A stretch of 11,644 bases of DNA from Oscillospiraceae bacterium (GTDB taxonomy: Bacteria; Bacillota_A; Clostridia; Oscillospirales; Oscillospiraceae): contig CADADE010000043.1 of NCBI GenBank assembly GCA_902786615.1, forward strand, positions 1 to 11,644, in the 5' to 3' direction. Each line of letters starts with the position of its first letter. Position 1 is the first letter of the stretch. Under the pieces are notes generated by a model. That model did not search any database. It was not told the origin of the DNA and saw nothing but the letters and a program-made list of their open reading frames with translations. The position numbers and the translations under genes were made by a program. This document shows positions 5,945 through 11,644 of the stretch, piece by piece.

Positions 5945-7085
5945 TTGATCAAAATCAAGAAAACGGAGCTCAAAGACTTCTATGGCATGATGTACCCGGA
6001 CTATCCGGACATCGTAACCGTTCCCCAGCTGCAAAAGATGCTGGGGATCAGCCGGGGGCTGGCCTACAAGCTGGTCCGCGAAAACGAGATCCACGGCATC
6101 AAAATCGGCAATGCCCTGCGGGTGCCGAAGGTAAACGTCATCAACTATGTCATTGTGGATGCCGACACTTTGCTCTCGACTCCGCTGGAGAAGACCCTTT
6201 TCATCGTAGAGGGCCTAATCCCGCAGGGGGTGACGCTGCTGGGCGGGTCCAGCAAGATCGGCAAAAGCTGGCTGATGCTCCAGCTCGGGCTGCAGGTTGC
6301 GCGGGGACTCCCGCTCTGGGGACTGAAAACAACCTGCTGCGACGTGCTGTACCTGAGTCTGGAGGACACCATGAGCCGTCTGCAGAACCGGCTCTATCGC
6401 CTGACCGACGAGGCACCGCCCGGTCTCCGCTTTGCGACTGTCTGCGGAAAGTTGGGCAGCGGGCTGGAGGAACAGATCACCCAGGCCCTGTGCGATTACC
6501 CGGCGACAAAGCTTGTCATCATCGACACGCTGCAGAAGGCGCGGGACTCCCGCAGCGCGGCGGGCAAGACGGGTCTCTATTCCGCCGACTACGACGACAT
6601 GTCCGCCCTCAAGCAGATCGCAGACCGCCAACCAGCTTTCGGGCAGTACCGGTATCACGGGCGCGGCCGACACCAGCATGGTGCTGCTGCGGCAGCGCGG
6701 CGCCGATACCGCGACGCTCCTGGCCACCGGGCGCGATATCGACTATCAGCGCCTCACGCTCCGCTTTGAAAACCTGAGCTGGCAGCTGGTGGAGCGCACG
6801 GAGAGTACAGAGCTCCAGCGGGAGCAGATCCCGTCGGTTTTATTCCGGCTGGTCGCGTTTTTGAGGCAGTACACGGAGTGGACAGGCACCGCGACGGAGC
6901 TGCTGAGCGAGCTGGGCGAAAAGGAGACCCCGAGCAACGTCATCACCAAGTATCTGGGGCGCTACGCAAACGATGTGCTGCGCCCCGCCGGCATCACTTA
7001 CCGCACCAGGCGCACAGGTCAAAGCCGCCTGCTGTGCTTCACCCATGACGGCCATGACAGCAATGACGGCAAATCCGGGATATAG
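5945..7085 (+). pseudogene. Excisionase-like HTH fused to RepA/AAA_25 ATPase, frameshifted
   Basis: Probable replication ATPase of the element. Frame 1 begins at TTG 5945, tight against AAAGGAGG; no ATG lies near, so the start is uncertain. Residues about 22-68 (VTVPQLQKMLGISRGLAYKL) form an excisionase/MerR-type HTH. From residue 72 follows an AAA_25 (RepA/KaiC-like) domain with Walker A GGSSKIGKS (100-108), YLSLED (136-141) and Walker B KLVIIDTL (189-196). Near 6629-6632 homology jumps to another frame, reading LSGSTGITGAADTSMVL, and runs to the stop at 7085. The stretch usually found there, with the HH-(T/L)RK motif, is missing: about 20-25 residues plus the frame. An in-frame GTG at 6155 could start the ATPase alone. 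The 3' end carries opposed 9-bp repeats, and the next gene follows after 52 bases. The product as written should be inactive. Confidence 0.75.
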
Positions 7086-7119
7086 CCGAAAACCCGTCAC
7101 AGCCGTCATAACCGTCACA
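7044..7119 (+). repeat. Opposed triplets of 9-bp repeats (iteron-like)
   Basis: Three tandem units CATGACGGC, CATGACAGC and AATGACGGC (7044-7070) lie in the last rep codons, encoding the HDGHDSNDG tail. After 23 bases come three units in the opposite orientation (7093-7119), each with core CCGTCA. All six share TGACGG or one change from it. Such arrays are typical of Rep-binding iterons or operators. Here they straddle the rep stop and end just before the next ribosome binding site. Confidence 0.65.
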
Positions 7120-7137
7120 GACAAGGAGGAAAAAGAA

Positions 7138-7545
7138 ATGAGTTTTCACGCCTATTCCAAACGGCAATTCTACGCGCTTAACTTTGACACAACGCCCTAT
7201 CGCAAGCTGACTGGAGATGACTCCGGTACAGCCTGCGCCCGCCTCGACTGCAAACGCTGGGGCGCGCATTGCATGTTCCTGTATCTTACACTGGATCGGG
7301 GCTGCAAAGTTTTTGCCCCGGTTTTTCAGCAGAATCCCACCGGCATTCCGTATCTGGGCTTTGCTGATATTCCGATCGGCGCCATTGTCGATATCGACAT
7401 TGACGGGGAAATCCATGGAGATAAAGCCTGGCTTATCTACGCCGAATGGCTCCCTGATGAGACCGATCCTGCTGAGGCTATGGCAAAACAACTGGGGGTC
7501 GATCCCCTCGCAGACAGTACGGGTACTGCCTGTCCTGCGGAGTAG
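7138..7545 (+). CDS. Small protein of unknown function typical of mobilizable elements
   Basis: A 135-aa protein. The ATG at 7138 has AAGGAGG (7123-7129) eight bases upstream. No signal peptide or membrane segment is seen. It has four cysteines in the first half (residues 33, 38, 45, 56), a GTACARLDCKRWGAHC region, and a beta-rich middle (GIPYLGFADIPIGAIVDIDIDGE). The last ~25 residues are low in conservation-like character and overlap an inverted repeat (7514-7527), so the ancestral protein may have been shorter. It lies between the rep gene with its iterons and the candidate oriT, so an accessory role in replication or mobilization is possible but unproven. I do not know a named family. Confidence 0.65.
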   Translation: MSFHAYSKRQFYALNFDTTPYRKLTGDDSGTACARLDCKRWGAHCMFLYLTLDRGCKVFAPVFQQNPTGIPYLGFADIPIGAIVDIDIDGEIHGDKAWLIYAEWLPDETDPAEAMAKQLGVDPLADSTGTACPAE

Positions 7546-7553
7546 CGAGCATA

Positions 7554-7606
7554 GGCTTTGTGCTGACAAAGCCGGAACGGCTCAGGCCGAAAGGGGCACT
7601 GCCCCT
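7554..7606 (+). other. Candidate origin of transfer (oriT)
   Basis: The 90-base gap before mobC carries two perfect hairpins. GGCTTTGT (7554-7561) pairs with ACAAAGCC (7566-7573) around a GCTG loop, and AGGGGC (7592-7597) pairs with GCCCCT (7601-7606) around ACT. Inverted repeats immediately upstream of mobC and the relaxase gene are the usual place for the nic region of MOBP systems. The nick site itself cannot be assigned. Confidence 0.5.
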
Positions 7607-7635
7607 GTAACCCCAAATTAGAAAGGAGAGTTCAT

Positions 7636-7956
7636 TTGCAGAGAACAAGAGAATATCCCATTCAGATCCGCGTGACCGAGAGCGAGAAGCGGCGGCTGCA
7701 GCGCAATGCCCGCGCCTGCCGGATGAGCCTTTCGGCGTACATGCGGGCCGTTGGCCTGGGCAAGAACGTACAGTCCTTCCCGGCGGACGAAGTCCATACA
7801 CTCTACCGTGGCTTCTGTCAGCTGCGGGACGAATATCCGCATCAGGATCTCGACTGGATCGAGCAGCGCTTCGAGGACCTGACGAAACAGTTTTACCGGG
7901 TCTGCGCCGCAGGAGGAAGCAGTGACGATGGCAGTCACGAAGATTTGGCCGATTAA
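7636..7956 (+). CDS. mobC: MobC-like relaxosome accessory protein
   Basis: A 106-aa protein starting at TTG 7636, with AAAGGAGAG six bases upstream; no better ATG exists. Residues about 7-42 (YPIQIRVTESEKRRLQRNAR then MSLSAYMRAVGLG) form a ribbon-helix-helix DNA-binding domain of the MobC type. The rest is helical and charged, with no further motif seen. MobC proteins bind oriT and help the relaxase melt or nick it, acting on DNA in the cytoplasm. Its 3' end overlaps the relaxase start by 29 bases, which implies translational coupling, and the candidate oriT lies just upstream. This order (oriT, mobC, relaxase) is standard in mobilizable elements. Confidence 0.82.
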   Translation: MQRTREYPIQIRVTESEKRRLQRNARACRMSLSAYMRAVGLGKNVQSFPADEVHTLYRGFCQLRDEYPHQDLDWIEQRFEDLTKQFYRVCAAGGSSDDGSHEDLAD

Positions 7957-9313
7957 AGACAGTCTGCGCCGGGTGGTGGACTATGCCCGCAACCCGGCCA
8001 AGACCGAGTACACCGACCTGCAGGCCGTGCTCCACTACGCGGCCAACGGGGAAAAGACGGAACACGGCGTGGAGAAAACCATGTATGTCACCGGGATCAA
8101 CTGCAACCGGGACCGTGCCTTTCAGGAGATGTACGCTGTGCAGGAGCGCTTCGGCAAGACCGGGGGCAACGTGGCCTACCATGCCTACCAGAGCTTCAAG
8201 CCCGGCGAGGTCACGCCGGAGCTCTGCCATCAGATGGGCGTGGAGCTGGCAAAACGCATGTGGGGCGAGGACCATCAGGTCCTCGTCGCCACCCACTTCA
8301 ACACCGGCACCTACCATAATCATCTGGTCATCAACTCCGTGAATATGTGGGACGGCAGAAAGTTCGATTGCAGCAAGCGGGCCTATTATGAGCTGCGCCG
8401 CCTGTCGGACGAGCTGTGTGAGGAACACGTGCTTTCCGTGATTCGCGCGCCCGGAGGCAAAACGCCGCGGAGCATCTATTTTGCCGAGAAGAACGGCGAG
8501 CCCACCCGCTACAATCTTATGCGGCAGGCCATCGACGAAGCGGCGGCCATAGCCCGGACACAGAGGGATTTTGCGGAGATCCTGCGTCTAAAGGGTTACA
8601 CCGTGCAGATGGATGAAAGGCGCAAGTATTTCACCATCTGTTCGCCGGGCAGCAAAAAGCCGGTGCGCATGGCGCGGCTGGGCGAGGGCTACGACAACAA
8701 ATCTATCCTGAACCGCATCTATCTGGACGACAGCCCCGCCCGCTTCCGGGGCAACCGGGAGTTTTGGCTGGAACAGCACGAACGCCTAAAAAGCAAACCG
8801 GAGAAGGTCCGGCTCAGCGGCAGCGTGCACCGGGTCAAGAAGGTCACGGGTCTGCGGGCGCTGTATCTCCATTACTGCTATCTGCTGGGCTATCTTCCGC
8901 GGAAGAAGCCGCACAAGCCTCTGTCGCCGGAGATGCGGGAGGCCGTGCGCCGCATGGACCGCTACTCCGCCCAGGCAAAGCTGGCAGCCGCGCACAAGCT
9001 GGACAGCATCCCGGCGGTGAAGGCTTTCATTGCGCAAACCGAAAACACGATGCAGACAGTCATCGCCCGGAGAAACAGGCTTTATAACCGCATGCGCCGC
9101 TGTCGAAGTCCGGAGGAACTAGAAGAATTGAAAGCGGCAAGAGACCAGTGTACCCGGCAGCTTTCCGCCCTGCGTCGGGAAAAGAAGACCGCGCAGGGCA
9201 TCATCTCCGATCAGAAAGAAATCCACAATAACATCCGGGTGGAGCTGGCTTTGCGGCACGAGCTGTATCACCCGGAGAAAAACAAAGAACGAAAGAGAGG
9301 TTATGTACGATAA
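7928..9313 (+). CDS. mobA: MOBP-type relaxase (MobA/VirD2-like)
   Basis: Nicks oriT on one strand, stays covalently bound to the 5' end and leads it through a helper element's type IV secretion channel. The protein has 461 aa and appears intact. The N-terminal region has a tyrosine near residue 19 (VVDYARNP), the expected nucleophile position. The histidine motif HFNTGTYHNHLVIN holds H123, H130, H132 and N136, the metal-binding triad. The C-terminal half (from about 280) is basic and partly coiled-coil (ELKAARDQCTRQLSALRREK). I chose ATG 7928 because related proteins start MA(V/I)TKIW; GTG 7922, five bases after AGGAGG, is also possible. No transfer ATPase or secretion genes are present, so the element is mobilizable rather than self-transmissible, as far as the window shows. 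Confidence 0.92.
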   Translation: MAVTKIWPIKDSLRRVVDYARNPAKTEYTDLQAVLHYAANGEKTEHGVEKTMYVTGINCNRDRAFQEMYAVQERFGKTGGNVAYHAYQSFKPGEVTPELCHQMGVELAKRMWGEDHQVLVATHFNTGTYHNHLVINSVNMWDGRKFDCSKRAYYELRRLSDELCEEHVLSVIRAPGGKTPRSIYFAEKNGEPTRYNLMRQAIDEAAAIARTQRDFAEILRLKGYTVQMDERRKYFTICSPGSKKPVRMARLGEGYDNKSILNRIYLDDSPARFRGNREFWLEQHERLKSKPEKVRLSGSVHRVKKVTGLRALYLHYCYLLGYLPRKKPHKPLSPEMREAVRRMDRYSAQAKLAAAHKLDSIPAVKAFIAQTENTMQTVIARRNRLYNRMRRCRSPEELEELKAARDQCTRQLSALRREKKTAQGIISDQKEIHNNIRVELALRHELYHPEKNKERKRGYVR

Positions 9314-10083
9314 AAAACCAAAATGAGGAAATGGAGAGGATCGTGGAGAGCATCCGGAAGGTCGGAGTGCTCTCGCCGGGTCTTGCCCGCCCCACAGCGG
9401 ACGGCAGCTATGAGCTGGTGTCCGGTCACCGGCGACTGGCGGCCTGTCAGCAGCTGGAGCTGGAGACCATGCCGGTGGTCGTGCGGGAGATGACGGACGA
9501 CGAAGCCGTGATTGCCATGGTGGACGCCAATTTGCAGCGCGAGCACATTCTCCCCAGCGAAAAAGCGTTTGCGTATAAGATGAAATTTGAAGCCATGCGG
9601 CACCAGGGGACTTCGTCCCAACTTGGGACGAAGTTGAGAACGGACGAGATGATGGCTGAACAATCCGGAGACAGCAGAAATCAAATCCAGCGTTTCATTC
9701 GCCTGACCAACCTGATCCCGGAGATTCTCGCCAAGGTGGACGAGGGCAAAATTGCTTTCAATCCGGCGGTGGAGCTGTCCTATCTCTCCGAAGAACAGCA
9801 GCGGGATTTGCTGGCCGCCATGGAGAAAAACCAATGTACCCCGTCCCACGCCCAGGCCATCCAGCTCAAGCGCGCAGCCCAGACCGGAACGCTTGACCAC
9901 GACGCCATTCAGGCACTCATGCAGCAGGAGAAACCCAACCAACAGGAACAGATCAAGCTGCGGCGCGAGGATTTTCGCAGCTTTTTCCCGCCGCACTACA
10001 CCGGCGAACAGATCAAGCGCGACATCCTCAAGGGGCTGGAGCTTTTGAAGCGCCAGCGTGAGCGCAGCCGCGACGCGCGGTAA
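9303..10083 (+). pseudogene. parB: ParB-family protein with damaged 5' end
   Basis: ParB-like proteins bind centromere-like sites and hydrolyse CTP; on small elements they aid maintenance or regulation. An ATG at 9303 behind AGAGAGG opens a frame MYDKKPK that stops at once at TGA 9324. The ParB sequence is in the next frame, picking up as NEEMERIVESIRKVGVLSPG with its first ATG at 9331 (250 aa to 10083). The missing part is the start of the ParB/Srx fold, including the usual (N/H)HPF segment, about 30-45 residues. Still present are the CTP-binding SGHRRLA (residues 31-37 of the short frame), the NLQREHI region (68-73) and the central HTH (MMAEQSGDSRNQIQRFIRL, 107-125). A short product from 9331 might be made but would lack part of the nucleotide fold. 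The gene overlaps the relaxase 3' end. Confidence 0.7.
9610..9634. repeat. 25-bp palindrome inside parB
   Basis: ACTTCGTCCCAA (9610-9621) and TTGGGACGAAGT (9623-9634) are a perfect 12-bp inverted repeat with a one-base centre. It encodes the TSSQLGTK stretch between the N-terminal domain and the HTH. A perfect dyad of this size in coding DNA could be a ParB operator or parS-like site, or chance under codon constraint. Confidence 0.6.
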
Positions 10084-10085
10084 AT

Positions 10086-10199
10086 CGCACATTCAAAAAA
10101 CCAATTCGCAGATTGGACGGATTCGAGCTCTGGCAGTACAATGTCGATGATCCGAAACACCGTCCGTGCTGCCCGGAAGGAGGGATTTACTCTTGGTAG
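10086..10199 (+). other. Small reading frame ahead of the integrase, start missing
   Basis: A frame ending at TAG 10197-10199 reads RTFKKPIRRLDGFELWQYNV, then DDPKHRPCCPEGGIYSW. It looks like real protein and is not explained by parB or int. No ATG or GTG with a ribosome binding site is present at its beginning; the frame is open into parB, which is in another phase. The stop overlaps the integrase TTG start (TTGGTAG), as in coupled genes. It may be a conserved small protein that lost its first codons. Family unknown. Confidence 0.35.
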
Positions 10200-11389
10200 C
10201 AGGACACCTGCAAGAGAAAAACGGCATATATTATGCGGTACTCAGTTATAAAGACCCCGCGGGAAAAAGAAAACAGCCCTGGATCTCCACCGGCGTGCCG
10301 GTGCGCAAGGGCAACAAAAAGAAAGCGGAACAGGAATTGCAGAAGCTGCGCCGGGAATATGTAGCCCCGGCGAGGGCGGCAGGGGATGGGGAAATCTCCC
10401 CGGACATGCCCTTTGCCGATTTCATGGAGGCCTGGCTTCTCATCATCAAAAGCTCCGTAGCCCCCACCACCTACTGTTCCTACAGCGGAAACGTCAAAAA
10501 GAAGATCGTCCCCTATTTCCGCGCCCACAGTGTCACCCTCGCGGGCCTGCAGGCGCGGCATCTCCAGAGTTTCTACCTCCATGAGCTCCAGAACATCAGC
10601 GCAAGCTCTGTTATCCGAGAGCACGCCAATCTCCACAAGGCGCTCAAATACGCCGTGAAGATGGATCTGATCCCCTTCAATCCGGCAGACCGGGTGGAGC
10701 GCCCGCGGGCGGAAAAACACCTGGGGAATTACTACAACGCCGCCGAGCTGGAAGAGCTCTTTGAAGCCAGCCGCGAGCATAAGCTGGGTCTGTTCATCCA
10801 GATGGCCGCCTTTTACGGCCTGCGCCGCAGCGAACTGCTGGGCCTCCGCTGGGATGCTTTCGACTTTGACAAGGACACCATCACCGTCAGGCACATCTTA
10901 ACCGAGGTACTGGTGGACGGCAAGCTGCAGCTCTATGAGGCCGACCGCGCCAAGACCAAATCCAGCCTCCGCTCCCTGCCGCTGGTGGGGCAGTTCAAGG
11001 CGCAGCTTCTGGCGCTCCGTGAACAGCAGAAACGAAACCGGGAGATCTGCGGCAACAGCTACAACACACAGTATCTGGGCTATGTATTCGTCGATGAGAT
11101 GGGCAACATCTTTAAACCCGGCTATGTCTCCAACAGCTTCTGCAAGCTGCTGCGGGAAAAGGGGCTGCGGCATATCCGCCTGCACGATCTGCGGCACAGC
11201 TGTGCCTCCCTGCTGCTCAAAAACGGTGTCCCCATGAAGCAGATCCAGGAGTGGCTGGGGCACAGCGATATCAGCACCACGTCCAATATCTATGCGCACC
11301 TGGACTACAGCTCGAAGGTCCTCTCCGCCAGCACCATGGAGGGCGCGCTCAAGCTGCCGGAGCTCAATCTCAGCAAAAGCTGGGACTGA
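10193..11389 (+). CDS. int: Tyrosine recombinase / integrase of the element
   Basis: Integrates and excises the element by strand exchange through a 3'-phosphotyrosine link. The protein has 398 aa. I chose TTG 10193 because AAGGAGGG (10177-10184) lies eight bases upstream. The N-terminal 60 residues resemble an AP2-like arm-binding domain (GIYYAVLSYKDPAGKRK). Residues about 72-165 form the SAM-like core-binding domain (FADFMEAWLLIIKSSVAPTT). The catalytic domain follows with R211 (YGLRRSELLGLRW), a lysine in AKTKSS (about K254-K256), H331 and R334 (HDLRH), H357 (LGHSDIST) and Y367 (IYAHL). All key residues are present and the length is normal, so it should be active. It is the last gene of the element, reading toward the 3' end of tRNA-Ser about 160 bases away. 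Confidence 0.95.
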   Translation: MVAGHLQEKNGIYYAVLSYKDPAGKRKQPWISTGVPVRKGNKKKAEQELQKLRREYVAPARAAGDGEISPDMPFADFMEAWLLIIKSSVAPTTYCSYSGNVKKKIVPYFRAHSVTLAGLQARHLQSFYLHELQNISASSVIREHANLHKALKYAVKMDLIPFNPADRVERPRAEKHLGNYYNAAELEELFEASREHKLGLFIQMAAFYGLRRSELLGLRWDAFDFDKDTITVRHILTEVLVDGKLQLYEADRAKTKSSLRSLPLVGQFKAQLLALREQQKRNREICGNSYNTQYLGYVFVDEMGNIFKPGYVSNSFCKLLREKGLRHIRLHDLRHSCASLLLKNGVPMKQIQEWLGHSDISTTSNIYAHLDYSSKVLSASTMEGALKLPELNLSKSWD

Positions 11390-11396
11390 AACGCCC

Positions 11397-11422
11397 AAAA
11401 AAAGCAGGGCCTTTCGCCCTGC
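11397..11422 (-). terminator. Hairpin after the integrase, oriented to stop minus-strand transcripts
   Basis: GCAGGGC (11404-11410) pairs with GCCCTGC (11416-11422) around a 5-base loop. Seven A's at 11397-11403 become a T run on the minus strand. On the plus strand no T run follows, so termination of the integrase message here would be weak. It probably shields the element from transcription entering from the tRNA side. Confidence 0.6.
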
Positions 11423-11480
11423 GTTACATAGAATTCTCCCCCGATTTGGCGGTTTTCTCTCCAATCACCAATAATTGGCA

Positions 11481-11498
11481 TTTTCGAGATCTCGAAAA
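11481..11498. repeat. 18-bp perfect palindrome between integrase and tRNA
   Basis: TTTTCGAGATCTCGAAAA is a perfect palindrome 92 bases after the integrase stop and about 55 bases before the tRNA 3' end. Its half-site TTTCGAG also occurs in the tRNA-Ser anticodon arm (plus strand, about 11604-11610). It could be part of the attachment site or a binding site for Int or an excisionase; this is inferred from position only. Confidence 0.4.
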
Positions 11499-11513
11499 CA
11501 TCCTCTAAAAGTA

Positions 11514-11548
11514 CAAAAAATCGCCGATTTATAAGTAAAATCGGCGAT
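11514..11548 (-). terminator. Terminator of tRNA-Ser
   Basis: Arms 11520-11530 (ATCGCCGATTT) and 11538-11548 (AAATCGGCGAT) form an 11-bp perfect stem with a 7-base loop. On the minus strand it is followed by a run of T's (complement of 11515-11520). It lies directly after the tRNA 3' end. Confidence 0.88.
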
Positions 11549-11551
11549 AAG

Positions 11552-11642
11552 TGGCGGACAGGGTGGGATTCGAACCCACGAGCCTCTTGCGAGACTACCT
11601 GATTTCGAGTCAGGGCCGTTATGACCACTTCGATACCTGTCC
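11552..11642 (-). tRNA. tRNA-Ser (anticodon CGA), reading UCG codons
   Basis: On the minus strand the acceptor stem GGACAGG (from 11642) pairs with CCTGTCC. The anticodon arm is CCTGA-CTCGAAA-TCAGG with anticodon CGA. A long variable arm (TCTCGCAAGAGGC region) marks a class II tRNA, and the T arm is GTGGG-TTCGAAT-CCCAC. CCA is encoded at 11554-11552; the body without CCA ends at 11555. It is intact. Serine tRNA genes are common integration targets, and the integrase lies on its 3' side, the usual arrangement for tRNA-targeting elements. Confidence 0.97.
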
Positions 11643-11644
11643 AT

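Noticed and set aside
6432..6640. Start of a separate second gene inside rep at 6432
   Set aside because: Only the part after about 6630 has rep homology in that frame. The upstream part is an out-of-frame shadow of the ATPase domain, so this is one broken gene.
7478..8428. 316-aa minus-strand frame opposite mobC and the relaxase
   Set aside because: It is a shadow of the relaxase reading frame. The plus strand has ribosome binding sites, coupled starts and the HxxxxxxHxH motif.

Overview
The window looks like a GC-rich gut Clostridia genome (Oscillospiraceae/Ruminococcaceae type). This is inferred from strong AGGAGG ribosome binding sites, frequent TTG/GTG starts, extended -10 promoters and the gene families present. 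No taxonomic marker other than a tRNA is present.

Layout, left to right. (1) 1-1590, minus strand: the first codons of a gene leaving the window, behind a hairpin that covers its ribosome binding site; a decayed remnant of a large serine recombinase; and a Fic-family gene with its own promoter, whose C-terminal winged-helix domain is out of frame. (2) 1590-1980: AT-rich non-coding DNA with a terminator, then an extended -10 promoter and a structured leader. (3) 1983-4920, plus strand: a probable operon of a four-helix membrane protein, a YtcJ-type amidohydrolase broken by an internal deletion, a VanZ-like membrane protein and a small unidentified reading frame, closed by a strong terminator. 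(4) 4930-11400, plus strand: an integrative mobilizable element. It starts with about 1 kb of RNA-like DNA: a ~230-nt RNA gene with its own promoter and terminator, then two 147-nt copies of a structured repeat. Next come an excisionase-like HTH fused to a RepA/AAA_25 ATPase (frameshifted), an array of opposed 9-bp repeats at the end of that gene, a small conserved-looking protein, a candidate oriT, mobC, a MOBP-type relaxase, a 5'-damaged parB and a tyrosine integrase. (5) 11514-11642, minus strand: tRNA-Ser(CGA) with its terminator. The integrase gene ends about 160 bp from the 3' end of the tRNA.

The element's logic is conventional: Rep plus a possible iteron origin for copying, MobC and relaxase acting at oriT for transfer with a helper's conjugation machinery, ParB for maintenance, and Int for integration. 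The least explained parts are the ncRNA and the duplicated 147-nt RNA. The three C/T differences between the repeat copies all keep base pairing as G-U wobbles on the plus strand. A second theme is that five genes (recombinase, fic, amidohydrolase, rep, parB) appear to lack short segments, mostly with a frame change. This is either real decay or an assembly problem. No second attachment site was found, so the left end of the element is unplaced; it probably lies after the terminator at 4877-4923.
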